Shown here in pieces: positions 45,400 to 56,516 of a stretch of DNA of 64,000 bases (its first letter is position 1; every line of letters begins with the position of its first letter). Source of the DNA: Scalesia atractyloides (taxonomy: Eukaryota; Streptophyta; Magnoliopsida; Asterales; Asteraceae); contig CAMTDV010000027.1 of NCBI GenBank assembly GCA_947069175.1, positions 43,475,369 through 43,539,368 of the forward strand, read 5' to 3'. The position numbers and the translations under genes are program-made. The notes below the pieces were generated by a model. The model had not been told where the DNA came from and did no database searches. It saw nothing but the letters and a program-made list of their open reading frames with translations.

Positions 45400-47833
45400 C
45401 TTGGTATGCGCAGGTCCTGGGCAATTTTGCCCTAATCAAAGATGCGGACGTGGATGTTCCCGCGCCTTCTACTGGTAAGTTCCTGTTGTTGAATACAGCA
45501 ACTTTTCAAGTGACTTATGCGTTGTTATGCTATGATACAGGCGCACTGGGAGATTTGGGCATTGGCCTAGATCACAAGAAGAAGAGGCACGCAGGGTCGA
45601 GCGTGATGGTTGAGAAGGAGGCGACCCAACCCGGGGCGGGCCCTCCCGAAGGTTAGCACGTTGTTACTGACAAGTGGAAAGCTTATGTAGTCATCTCTGA
45701 CTAATGGGAGGGTCTTGAACCTGTAGGTGCGAAGAAGGCTGCACCAAAGCCGGTGGTTATCCCGACCACCAAACCTGCTAGTCCAGTGGACGCTGAGGCC
45801 AGCCCAGAAGTGCCTCTGAAGCGAAAGAGGCATCCGAAGGAGGACTTCTCCGTGCAAGCATCTAAAAAGGTTGCGCGGAAACATATGGGAAGAAGACGGA
45901 TCTGGGGACATTAACTACTAAGATATCCCTCGGTAACTTTCGGTAACCTTCACTATTTTCTTCCGATTTTTATGTCGTGCATGACTAGCTTTTGTTGTTA
46001 TACAGTGGGCGATGAGCCGATTTTTGTGGAATCCGGCACATACGCCGCGGGCACTGATTCCCCTTGACCCCGGCTGGCGGTCAAGGCGGAGATTCTGCTG
46101 CTGGGGCAGAAGAACAGGTCGCAGTGAGGGAGGGGCGTCACATGGTGGTGGAAGGTCCGGTATGGGTATTAATGCGGGTTCTACGGTGGTGGAACGTCCG
46201 GTGATTCTTGTCGAACAACCACAAGTGGATAATGAAGAACCTGTGGTTATTGTTGGGGAATTGCTGGTGGAGTTTGAAGAACCTGCGGTGGAAGAAGTGG
46301 AAGAAACGGGGTTCGTTGTGGAAGGACCTGTTGTGGCGGTGGAAGAATGCGCGCAATCGGGTGGCGCGTTTTATGTTGGTGAGGCGGAGCCGGTGGGAAC
46401 AGCTTCCGTCCAGGGTGCTCAGACCAGTGCTCCACAAGGGGAGCATGTGGAGGAAACGGCACCAAATGATGGAGCGGGGGGTTCTGGTAGAAGCCCTTCC
46501 GCTGAAGAGTCTCCAATCCGCCTGGATGAAACTCCGGGGATTATTATTACAGGTCATACTCCTCCGCCCAAGCTGAAGAGATCCACACTCCTATGTGGAA
46601 ATTAGAGAAAGGAGATGACTTTTCTCATTGGATGGCGTGCAATGAGTTTTTTAAGGGAGCTTTCCCCAGCGGAGGTACGTTTGCTTTCTAATCATGAAGA
46701 AGAAGAGACGTACCATACATACCTCCAGGAAGCTACCAGGTCCGCCTCTGTGACCTACAAGATTGTTCGAGAATGGCAGGGCCTGGTGAAGCAAAAGAAA
46801 GATCTTGAGGCTGCCCAAGTGGTCCTTGGTCAAGTGCAAGCCCAAGTGGCTGCGCGTGAAGCTGCGTTGCAGGCAAAGGAGACTACCTTCACCGATAACC
46901 AGCAGGTTGAAGAATGGTCCGCGCTGGGGTGGAAAAAACGGGCCGAAGCCTCGGACGCCAAACTTGCTGAGGAGCGCAAGTTGTGGAAAGACACTTGTGA
47001 AAGGGATAATAGGGAGAACAAATCCCTAAGGGATGAGCTGGCCTAGTTGCGCGCTGATGTGGCGCGAGAGAAGAAAGAGAGAGAGGCGGTGGCTGCCGCG
47101 ACTCCATAGGCTAGTGTGCAACACGCACACAATGAGCAGAGAGAGGTACCCCCTTGTCTTTGTGTTCATTCTTTTTTGATATTACTAAATTGTGATGTTA
47201 ACCTTGTTGTGAACAAACATGTTGAGGCTTGCACTGCTTTATAGTGCGCCAAGAAAGACCTCCAAGCAGCCTTGGTGGAGAAGGTTGAGCTTTTGCGCAG
47301 GCTGCGGTTGGCGGAAGCAAAGGGGGAGGTGGGCGAGAAAAAATTGGAGGATTCTGAAGACGCCCATGCCATCTCCGAGTCATTGGTGGAGTCGTTGACC
47401 AACAACATGTTGTGGCTGCAGCAGCATGGAATTGTCAACGTAAGTACTCCGCTTGTTTTTTGATCTTTATGTGATGGCTCTGAACTTTTCTTTGAATTTA
47501 TAGATTGCGAAATCCATTCCAAACTCTGCGGAGTTAGATGGCGCAGTAGCCAAGCTAGAGGTTGCTGCGCGCCATGATGGGCATGCGCAAGGCTATGCTG
47601 AGTGTGCGTAACAAGTCACTCATGCCTTGGACATTCCATGGGATTCTAGCTATGCTTCCACTCATGGAGTTAATACCAGAGCTGTTTTCGAGAGGGCATA
47701 GCAAGGGTATAACCGTCTTGATATCCCAGCATTGGAATTGGTGAGCGAGGCGCTCACCCATGATGACTTCGTCGACCGCTTGAAGGATATCTTTCCAGAA
47801 GAAGCCGAGGCCGCTGCTGAGGAAGAAGATTAG
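45400..47833 (+). pseudogene. Extra antisense gene of Tat element, 3' part
   Basis: Exon 2 resumes after the duplicated CTTGG with YAQVLGNFALIKDADVDVP. Further introns have good borders: 45475-45540, 45652-45726, about 45933-46005, 47146-47244 and 47440-47503, each about 64-100 bp. Exons encode a basic stretch (PLKRKRHPKE-like), an acidic Val/Glu-rich region with repeats of the VEGPVVAVEE kind, and long coiled coils (LVKQKKDLEAAQVVLGQVQA; KKDLQAALVEKVELLRRLRL). The end is EEAEAAAEEED and TAG at 47831. In-frame TAGs at about 46603, 47044 and 47107 break it; the last two look like CAG changed to TAG. An AATGAA-type poly(A) signal lies near 47917. Likely a structural or nuclear accessory protein. 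Confidence 0.7.
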
Positions 47834-48208
47834 TGTAGGATCCTTAATGTAATATCTTTGTACGATCTTTGATTGTGCTGCACGTTGCGTGGTTTTGTAA
47901 ATATCCTTATCTTTTAATGAAATGTTTCTTCCTTCTTACAATATTTGCGTGAAGTGGACCAGCTTTGTATAGGTATAGCGAATGAAATGGGTAGTGAACC
48001 TGTGTGTGAACATCAGCTCCTATGCGCGTTTCGTAGGTAGTGACTTAGGGTTCACAAGTCAGTGTGTACCGAGGTGTTTTCGCGTATGCCCAAAGTGGTT
48101 CCGCGCATTTGTTACAAAACATTAAGATAAAAATAAATCATGTGACTCTTGTCTTTATTACATAATGGGGCATAAGAGCCATATTCAAAAGATAATGAAC
48201 TTGCGAGT
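47834..48208. other. Gap between convergent extra gene and pol
   Basis: The 375 bp between the two stop codons contain no reading frame. A plus-strand AATGAAAT at about 47917 could serve as poly(A) signal for the extra gene. Confidence 0.5.
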
Positions 48209-49250
48209 TTATTTGTAGCACCGTCTTAGTTGCTGCGCATTCCATGTCCTAGGGATGTTTGTTCCATCTAGGTGCTCAAGGGTGTATGTGCCTTTTCCTA
48301 GGACTTCATGGATAACATAAGGACTTTCCCATTTGGGTGCCAGTTTTCCAGGACGTTCAGCGTTTGATGCCTCATTGTCGCGTAGAACAAAGTCACCAGG
48401 TAAAAAGGTACATATGTGGACTCGCGCGTTGTAGTTCTTTTCGAGCTTGGACTTGTATTTTGCCTCGTTGATGGCAGCGTTTTCACGCCTTTCTTCTAGT
48501 TAGTCCAAGTCAAGTCTGCGCTCGTCTTCATTGTTTTGTCTTTGCGCGGCTAGCATGCGTGGTGATGGGAGGCCTATCTCTGCAGGAATCACTGCCCCCG
48601 TCCCATACACAAGGCTTAAAGGAGTTTCGCCCGTGCTGGTTTTAGGCATGGTTCGATGAGCCCATAGGATTCTTGGCAGCTCATCTACCCAGCCTCTGCG
48701 CGCTGTACCCAACCTTGTCTTGATCCCTTCGTCTATGCTTTTGTTAATTCTTTCTACTTGGCCGTTCCCTTGGGGATGTGCGACCGAAGTGAATATGTGT
48801 TCGATATGCACTTCTTTCATCCATTGCTGTAGCTCTTCAGCTGCGAAATTAGGACCGTTATTAGTGACTATGCGCAGGGGTAATCCGAAGTGGCATATAA
48901 TGTGTTCCATATAAACTTTCGCACTACAGTTGTCGTGATGGATGTAAGGGGTTTAGCTTCTACCCATTTGGTAAAGTAATCGACTGCAACGATTATGAAC
49001 TTCACCGCTCATGGAGCGTCTGGGAATTGTCCCATCATATCGATTGCCCATTGTTGGAAGGGCCACGCTATTATCACCGGGACCAGAGGATTCTTGGGGC
49101 GCAGTGTCTTTGGAGCGTAGCGCTGGCATGATGCACATTTTCGTAATGTTTCGACCGCATCAAGGTGCATGCCAAGCTAACAGTAATCGGCGTTCATGAT
49201 CTTTGCCACGACCATGCGTCGGCCGGCGTGAATTCCGCATAACCCTTCGT
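48209..49250 (-). pseudogene. Integrase of Tat element, catalytic Asp lost
   Basis: The C-terminus ends IPRTWNAQQLRRCYK with TAA at 48209. The core is in 48500-48910: ICHFGLPLRIVTNNGPNFAA, HPQGNGQVERINKSI (Glu present) and GTGAVIPAEIGLPSPR. The second catalytic position reads TNNG where relatives have TDNG, an Asp-to-Asn change by one G-to-A. The N-terminal finger (RKCASCQRYAPK-type, about 49100-49150) is in another frame. Several shifts make it inactive. Confidence 0.8.
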
Positions 49251-49262
49251 GTATTTCGCGGA

Positions 49263-49970
49263 TCAAGTACTGCGCGTCTTGCGGATCAACGCAGCGGAGG
49301 AGCGATCCAAGCTATGACTTTCGGTATAAGATACTGTCCGCCATTTCATAGTTGAGTGCTTTGTTCTGGACCTTCCTTGCTTCCGCTTTGTTTTCGGGGA
49401 GGCTCCCTTGTTGCAAGAACATGACGTTGGGGGACATCCAAGACGAATTTCCCACTTCGATGATATTGACTTGTCACAAAGGAACATAAGGGTTTTTAGT
49501 ACCTCAATACGCACCTCGCATGCAAGGTGCTTGAAGCTTGTAGCGGCTAATTTGCTGAGAGCGTCAGCATATTTGTTCTCGCTTCGGTTGACATGGGTTA
49601 TTTTGAAATGTTGGAATTTGGTTATTAAGGCTTGCGCATGTTCTAGATACAAGGCCATTAGCTCGCCTTTTGCGTCGTACAGGCCGTTGACTTGTCCGGC
49701 GACTAAGAGGGAGTCGACGTGGGCCTTCAAATTCTACGCACCCATTTTGATTGCTAACCGAAGTCCTGCCAGGAACGCTTCATACTCAGCTTCATTATTT
49801 GTACTTTTAAAATCCAACCTGGTGGCATAGGTGAGTTCTTGATTGTCGGGGCTTATTAAACGAAGACCTGCCCCTGCGCCATCATCGTTAGACGCGTCGT
49901 TGGTATGAAGTGTCCATACGCTGTCATCTGTAATCGGCGTTGGATTCTGTACAGCTTCACACTCATGCAC
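49263..49970 (-). pseudogene. Second (archaeal-type) RNase H of Tat element
   Basis: DDGAGAGLRLISPDNQELTY and FKSTNNEAEYEAFLAGLRLA are characteristic of the extra archaeal-type RNase H found in Tat elements. After a stop near 49734 it continues as AHVDSLLVAGQVNGLYDAKG and ITHVNRSENKYADALSKLAA. The usual TDGAS motif reads TNDAS, so the first catalytic Asp is changed. This domain lies between the ordinary RNase H and integrase. Confidence 0.8.
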
Positions 49971-50191
49971 ATTATTCTGCGGGACTTTCGCAATGAAATC
50001 AACTAGTATCTAGCCCTTTATTGCTGGTGTGGTTTATACACAATATTGTGTCCACCAAGCTCAATCGCCCATTTTGCTAGGCGGCCAAATATGTCTGGTT
50101 TCGACAAAATTTGGCCTAAATGAAGTTCGAGAGAACTGTTATTTCGTGGCCGGAAAATATCGGCGCAACCAGCAAGATGCATGGACCAAAG

Positions 50192-51420
50192 CTAGAAAAG
50201 CTTTTCCATCATGGGATATTGAGTCTCTGGGTCGGTGAGCATCTTGCTGACGTAGTAGATTGGAGTCTGAACTCCTGCGCGTTCTACTAGCAGGACTGCT
50301 CCCAGAGCGATATCTGATACGGAAAGGTAAAGTATCAGTGGTTCATTCTTCTTCGGTGCGGTGAGCGTTGGTAGTTGGAATAAGCATTCCTTCATCTGGG
50401 TGAAGGCTTTCTCCGCATCCGGAGTCCACTGAAACTTGTTTTTCTTCACACAATTCCGCAACGTGCTGATGAATGGGAAAGATTTCGTCGCGTGGTTGGC
50501 CAGGAATCTGTTCAGCGCGGCCAGCCGCCCCGCCAAGTGTTGCATTTCTTTAATAGTTGAGGGTGATGGCATACGCTGAATTGCTTCCAATTTATCAGGA
50601 TTGACTTTGAAGCCATCGCGTGTAATGATGAATCCCAAAAATTTTCTTTCCTCCATTCCAAAAGAGCACTTGCTGGTGTTCAGCTTCAAATTTACCTTGC
50701 GCAAGGAGGCAAACGTTTTTTGGATGTTTGCCAGCATTTTCTCCTCATCCGAGCTCATGATGACGAGGTCATCAATGTAAACTTCCACGGTTTCACCAAT
50801 GTCAACCCCAAAGACATGGTCCATCAAACGTTGACAGGTGGCTCCTACGTTAAGCAATCCGAAGGGCATCTTTGTGTAACAAAAAATGCCCTTGTCTGTT
50901 CGAAAAGCGGTCTGGTCTTCGCCCTCTTTCGTCATTTGAATTTGGTGGTAGCCCTTGTAGCAGTCAAGGAAGCATTTCCACCTGAATGAAGCAAGAGAGT
51001 CACCTTTTTGTCGATTTCTGGTAAGGCATAACAGTCCTTGGGACATGCCTTGTTGAGATCCTTGAAATCGACGCACATGCGCCAACTACCGTGACTTTTG
51101 GACCATGACTGGGTTGGCTACCCATGTCCAATAACGTACCTCTCGAATGATTCCTGCTTGGAGAAGTTCTGTGACTTGCTCGTTCAGGGCGCTGGTCTTT
51201 TCAGGTCCGAAGCTGCGCTTTTTCTGAACTATGGGCATAACTGAAGGGAATGTGTGCAATCCATCGCAGTGATCTCCCTTGGTACCCCAGTCATATCTGC
51301 TGGCGACCATGCAAAAACATCATAATTATGGAACAACAACTGTTTCAACCGCGCCTTGACTGCGGGAGTCATGGCGGGCCCCAAGAGCACAGTTTGTTCC
51401 GGGTACTTGTTGTTGAGCAC
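50192..51420 (-). pseudogene. Reverse transcriptase and RNase H of Tat element
   Basis: The N-terminal part (51086-51420) has VTELLQAGIIREVRYWTWVA. After a frame change near 51085, the 297-residue open segment has FLDCYKGYHQIQMTKEGEDQ, MPFGLLNVGATCQRLMDHVF, catalytic VEVYIDDLVIMSS intact, FGMEERKFLGFIITRDGFKV and HLAGRLAALNRFLANHATKS. RNase H starts PLILYLSVSDIALGAVLLVE and reads to about 50192. The segment ends by stop or shift, so the polyprotein is broken. Confidence 0.85.
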
Positions 51421-51426
51421 CCACTT

Positions 51427-52075
51427 TTATGGTTCACTGTTGGATGATGGCTTTGGTTGCTTTATTGGTGGTTCCTTTTCAACAGACATGACTTCTTTTC
51501 TTGCATACATAATGGCCACTCCGCTTTCCGTGGGAAAACCGCAAGTGGCGTGGGTGATGGAAGTAATCATGCTGAAATCCCGTTGAGCACATCGGCCTAG
51601 TAGCACGTCATGGCCCGAGGTTGGGGGCATGACCATGAAGTTGACCTGGACCGTGCGAGTGTGGCACCCATCGGAAAGAGTCATCAGGAAAGAAATTTAT
51701 CCCAGAGGAAAAACAGCCTCGTTGAAGAAACCAGTGAGTGCGAAATCCACCGGCTCAAGGCGTGCTTTGTTCTCTGAGTCTAGTTGCTGGAAGCACTATT
51801 CATAGATAATGTCCATAGAGCTCCCAGCGTCTATGAACATGTAGTCGTAGCAGTAGTGGCCAAAGATGCCAGTTATCACTACCGGTCGGTCTTCTTGTGG
51901 GCCCCCGGGGACTACGGGGAAGATGACCTGCTGTTCACACCAGTGAGGGGTGCAACTCTTTTGGTGGCTGCGCTTGCGCGAAGGTCCACCATGGATCATA
52001 TGAACAAACTTCATTTTTTTGTTGCTCGGGCCCTCGCCGCCCCGAGTGATTTGGCGCGCCTCCTTGCGCACGTTT
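51427..52075 (-). pseudogene. Protease region of Tat element
   Basis: Two frames (51796-52071 and 51427-51684) give RPVVITGIFGHYCYDYMFID, then DAGSSMDIIYE, where DTGSS is usual, and VQVNFMVMPPTSGHDVLLGR. The change from DTG to DAG probably lowers or abolishes activity. A frame change or deletion lies near 51700-51790. Confidence 0.7.
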
Positions 52076-52079
52076 TGTA

Positions 52080-53110
52080 GTTAGTGGGTGAGCTTCCCAC
52101 TTTTAAGCGCTTTTTCGATCTCCATGCGCAAGGAGATGCAATTATCGGTTGTGTGCCCCGTGTCTTTATGATAATCGCAGAAAGGTTGGGGTCTTGACCT
52201 TTCTTATTGCGCATCGGCGGTGGTTGCTTGAACTGATGGTCTTCTGTACTGAGGACCTCCACCGGTGTATTTGTCAGTGGGGTCCACTGACGGTCACGAT
52301 TACTTGCTTTATTGCTCGCTGGGTGGCGAGCTTATTGATGGTCATGTGGGTGTTGACCGATGTGTGGGGAGGGTTCTAGCTGTGGTCCCTCCACCCTTTA
52401 TTCTTCTTCCCAAAACCCCTGCTCAAGTCTTTGGGACGGTGATGAGGTAGGGGAGGTCTACTATTATTAAGGTTGCGCTCCGTCTGCGCATAGACCTTTG
52501 CCGCTTCCGTAAGTTTCTCCCAACTCTTGGGGAGGCCTGTAGTTCCTGACAAGACTTTGATCATCTAGTCACAACGTACGGCATACTTGAACTGTGCGCG
52601 ACTCAGATCTTCGTGCACGTCCTCTATCTCTAGTACCTCCTTATTATAGCGGGTGATGAAGTCTTCAAGAGTTTCATCATCGCACCGCCAGATGTTCATT
52701 ACGTCAGAGGAGTCTCTGACATAACGCCGTTGTTGACTGAAGTGCGTTAGGAACTTATCTTTCAAGTCATTCCATGACGTGAGTTTGCCCATGGGCAAAT
52801 TATCAAAGCATGGGCGTGCAACGCCTGTAAGGGTTTGAATGAACAGGTGACACCAAATAGGTAGTGTCCATTCTCCAATCAGTCCTGCACCGGTGAAGAG
52901 ACGCAGGTGATCGTACGGGTGTGTCAACCCGTTGTATTTCCCGACATTGGAGGGAAGTTTTGCACGCTCCAATGGTGCAAGCGCTATCTCCTTGATAAAC
53001 TTGGAATGTTCGGCCGCGTCAGCCGGTCGGTAGATCAAGTTATAATCATGTTCCGCTTCCGGGTTGTAGCCATCCTGTGGAGCAGATCTGTACGCCGCAT
53101 GATTCTTTGG
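52080..53110 (-). pseudogene. Gag of Tat element, C-terminal part
   Basis: Capsid blocks lie in 52565-53113: KYNGLTHPYDHLRLFTGAGL, WCHLFIQTLTGVARPCFDNL, LTSWNDLKDKFLTHFSQQRR and DETLEDFITRYNKEVLEIED. A TAG at 52565, then a basic spacer (52376-52564), then a zinc-knuckle-like CDYHKDTGHTTDNC at about 52135-52188 in another frame. The upstream part of gag lies at 63426-63986, separated by the insertion of element B. Confidence 0.8.
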
Positions 53111-53385
53111 CAACCTGTAACATTCCTTGAAAAACGGGTTTCAAATCCGTATCGTTAAATAATTCAAGTGTGGAATTTAAAGTCTCGTTGCGTATATTTT
53201 GTAACAATTGTCAAAAACGGGTTTCCAAAACCCGCTCCGTTTTGTAATCGAATATCAAGTTATAAATGTCACGTTGTATATTTATGATTATTTTGATTTA
53301 TAATGATACATAATTAATAAACAAACTAAACTATAAAAATTATATTTGATAAAAAGTTAAAACAAAATAAATAAAAATGAAATGT

Positions 53386-53470
53386 TGCTGTCGGGACTCG
53401 AACCCGGGTCAGCAAGAACTGAAATCCAAAGACTTAACACACACACACATCACCACTCCGCCACTTGTTG
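53386..53470 (-). promoter_or_regulatory. tRNA-like module 1 (minus) in element B LTR
   Basis: On the minus strand the A-box-like TGGCGGAGTGGT (53452-53463) and a perfect B box GGTTCGAGTCC (53394-53404) are 47 bases apart. The T-arm can pair GGG with CCC plus one more pair. A T5 run follows on the same strand (53373-53377). It resembles a tRNA-Leu/Ser body. Absent from the 3' LTR because of a deletion. Confidence 0.7.
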
Positions 53471-53618
53471 TTTTCTGTTATCTGACATATTTCATCATTT
53501 AACAAGAGTTATTAAATTATAATTATACAGTTATTAATTAATGATTATTAAATAAAATTAAATAAAAGATGATAATATAATAAATAAAACCTTTTAAAAA
53601 ATATATAAATATAAAAAT

Positions 53619-53700
53619 AAAAGGGACAGCCGGATTTCGAACTCGGGTTCCCCCACAAACTTACACACCAAAACACCACTGAACCACACACACTCTATGT
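53619..53700 (-). promoter_or_regulatory. tRNA-like module 2 (minus) in element B LTR
   Basis: A box TGGTTCAGTGGTG (53674-53686) and B-box-like GTTCGAAATCC (53632-53642), then a T4 run (53619-53622), all on the minus strand. The copy in the 3' LTR has the better B box GGTTCGAAACC (61300-61310). Confidence 0.65.
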
Positions 53701-54267
53701 TCAAACTAGACAACAAATAAAACTTATAATGAAACCCACAAACAACCTGCAAGTTCATGTCTGTAACCGCCGAAACTGCAAATCCAATAAATCTTGCTCA
53801 ATAAGCGATTTTGTTAATCAAACGAGTATAACTGATGTTTGAATATCAGTTATAACCGCAGTGGATCAGTCAATTCAATAAAAACAAACCGTTTAGAAGT
53901 AATGATTAAAAATTGAATTCTGAAACCAAAATCAAGATGGGCATTGCCTATAAATTCTGGTTGTAAATCAATCTAAACTCGTTCATTCAGTCAATCATCA
54001 TCAAAGAAATCTCTCTGTTCAAGCTCTGTTCAAAATAAACCTTCGCCGGAGTTCTTGCTCGTTGCCGGAATCCAACCGAAAAGTGGTCATAACTCATCTC
54101 TGATTGGTATATTCACTTTTACTCTCTTCAATATCAATTGTTCAATAAGTTGAAGTTAATCAAACCAGTTTAATTTGTTCAAACTTGCGGGATGATGTTC
54201 TGGGTAATTTAAATGAAGAAGATGAAGTTTTATCAATGTACAAATATAATTAAAAATGGGTTTTTTA

Positions 54268-54345
54268 TCGGGTTAGACACATAGTCAAGTGGTGAACTGT
54301 GTGCAATCACAAAGTACATGTCCCGGGTTTGACTTGCACACATTA
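54268..54345 (+). promoter_or_regulatory. tRNA-like module 3 (plus) in element B LTR
   Basis: Starts with the shared leader CGGGTTAGACAC. A box TAGTCAAGTGG (54282-54292), B-box-like GGTTTGACTTG (54326-54336), T5 at 54373-54377. The 3' LTR copy has GGTTCGACTTG, so the T here is likely a later C-to-T change. Confidence 0.65.
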
Positions 54346-54433
54346 CCGATTTTCTAGAATAAAAACCAAAACTTTTTAATTTATTCAGATCATCCTTGAT
54401 CATGTGTATAAACTTAATGTAAATCAAGGTTTA

Positions 54434-54521
54434 TTCGGGTCAGACACACACCCCAATGGTTGGGCTGTGTGCGCGTGGATTGAGGGTCGCAGGTTCGAAT
54501 CCGGATGTTTCAACCGGTTTT
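54434..54521 (+). promoter_or_regulatory. tRNA-like module 4 (plus) in element B LTR
   Basis: Leader TTCGGGTCAGACACA, A-box-like ACCCCAATGGTTGG (54450-54463), perfect B box GGTTCGAATCC (54492-54502), T4 at 54518-54521. Homologous to modules 3 and 5 through the leader. Confidence 0.65.
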
Positions 54522-54611
54522 GAAGATTTATAAACCTTTTTAATCAAACAAAGATCTGAATTAATCTAATTAGTATATATATATATATATATAATAAAAA
54601 CAGAGATTATT

Positions 54612-54752
54612 TCGGGTTAGACACGTAGCTCAGTTGGTAGAGCTGCGTGCACGTATACAGGAGGTCACGAGTTCGAACCTCACACGCTGCAAAAAATAAA
54701 GATGATCCAACTGGCCTGACCGGTCAGACCTGACAAGGTCAAACATTTTTTT
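54612..54752 (+). promoter_or_regulatory. tRNA-like module 5 (plus) in element B LTR
   Basis: Leader TTCGGGTTAGACAC, a model A box with paired D arm (TAGCTCAGTTGG at 54626-54637, followed by TAGAGC), B-box-like GAGTTCGAACC (54669-54679), first T-run of 5 or more at 54746-54752. A pol III transcript would be about 130 nt. The flanks do not form an acceptor stem, so it is not a normal tRNA gene. Confidence 0.7.
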
Positions 54753-55696
54753 AATTTTTATTTTATTTTATTTCTTTATTATTATTTAAAAATCATTTAA
54801 AATATCTCAAAAATAAGATTTTTTAAAGTTTAAAAATTGTATTCATACCACAAAAATAAAACCTAAAATCTAATAGAAAGCATTAACTAAAAATATTAAC
54901 TACAAACAAAAATTTATTTATTTATCGAATTATTACGTGATTATTTAGGTTAGTTTCCCTTGTCGGTTAAATCCTAAATCGTGCGGCATCGCTATCAATT
55001 CCAAGAAACGCACCCACTGTGAGTGAATCCTTACAAATTCCACTTTTGAATTCGTGTTTTGGGGTGTATCATGTGTCATCTACAAGTTTTATTTAATCAA
55101 ACACTTGTGCTAACACCATTATATGATCTAATGTGTATGTAATTTTTGTTGTTGTTATAAGTGGTTATATTTTATCATTTCAGTGCAATCATTCACATAA
55201 GGCCCATCAGTTCCTCATTGGATACGAGTTGAGCATCGCGTGTCTCATTAGATCGGCTCCGTTTGATTGAGCCTTGATCTCACGGTCATCATTTATCATG
55301 CTCATGTGTACATTGTTGATGTTATGTGGTTTGTGATTAAAATTATATATGCATATGCTCATATTTGGTCCATCCTCATTTTTTATAACTAATTCGTTTA
55401 AATGTTTAATTTAGATTCACTCGCCAACTTTTGTTGACCCAAACCTTTATTTTACACATGATACAGTTGGACAGGCTGAGGAGAGGAACACCTAGGATTG
55501 GCTTTAGAAGATGAATAAAATATGTCTTGTTTAGAACAATTTTTCTTGTGTTTCTTTGTTTCTATGTGTTTGGATATTCTCTTTTAAATTTACAATAATA
55601 AATATGAAACTTAAATATAGAAAATGTCATGAGCTTTGATGAAAATCCAATCATGCCCCAACTTTTATTTCCGCTGCGGGTCAGGGTGTGACAGAT

Positions 55697-55708
55697 TGGT
55701 ATCAGAGC
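55697..55708 (+). other. Primer binding site of element B
   Basis: Exact TGGTATCAGAGC (initiator tRNA-Met type), three bases after the LTR end. Confidence 0.92.
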
Positions 55709-56516
55709 TTTTGACTATAGGGATATAGGATAGGTTGTTAGACCCTTTAGAGCCTATACTATAGTTGATTAGATTTTAATTGCTTATGTGTTACATGCAA
55801 ACTTACGATGTTTATTTGCTTCATATTTACTTCACACACAAATCATAAGCACTTCTATTATGAAATGTTATTGTGTGATATTTATTGTGGTATACATATT
55901 ATTAACATATCATGCTTACATCCACGTCATAACTTCACAATTTTCATGGTTTCTTTCTCAAGGATTTTATAATGTTTACATGTTTTTCAATCTTATCAAA
56001 GTGAGTTCTACAACGGGTATGTAGTAACTGGAAGGGTACGAGTACCGGTAGTCGGAACTAACTGTCTAGGATTGGCATTCACATAAATCCAAAATAACGG
56101 ACCAGTTTGCCTACCTGGGGACTAACGATGAGAGTATGAAGGACCTATTAGGCCAAAGCATGCCACATCAAACGTTGTATGAACTAAACCCACTTTGAGT
56201 TGTCACTGTGTCTACACCTGGACACCCTCCGACCTTATATCTCGCATTCATGTTTTACGATTTTCATTTGGGTGATATGAGTGTTAACAGGCCAACACCA
56301 ATGTGAACCCTACAAAGCCTAGTAGTCATGGGGGCCCACATGACTACCTAGGCCAAAGTATGGGAGACATATGGGGGCCAAAACATAAGCAAAGCCCAAG
56401 ACATCCTATGGATGTAGTAAATTTATTTTCTCTTTATTTTGTGAATGTTGATTTTTCTTTACGACACATGACACTTAGAACATTCAACTCATAATCTCGC
56501 TACGTATTTCCTGTAG
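55709..56516. other. Untranslated leader of element B
   Basis: No coding region is supported. TTTCCTGTAG directly before the gag ATG could be an intron acceptor, but no donor was chosen. Confidence 0.5.

Larger units (their letters stand above)
53116..55693 (+). repeat. 5' LTR of element B
   Basis: 2578 bp. The pol II TATA box is CTATAAATTC at about 53948-53957. tRNA-like modules 1 and 2 (minus) lie in U3 before it, modules 3-5 (plus) in R/U5 after it. Confidence 0.9.

Noticed and set aside
46138..46557. Minus-strand frames in the acidic exon of the extra gene
   Set aside because: Codon-shadow of the Glu/Val-rich exon; no motif, and the plus strand is supported by flanking introns.
53386..53470. 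A genuine tRNA-Leu or tRNA-Ser gene on the minus strand
   Set aside because: The B box is perfect but no convincing acceptor or anticodon stem could be drawn. A covariance-model search would decide.
54613..54690. A genuine tRNA gene in the element B LTR
   Set aside because: The D arm and B box are good, but the bases flanking them cannot form a 7-bp acceptor stem and the T arm pairs only about 3 bp. It is called tRNA-like instead.
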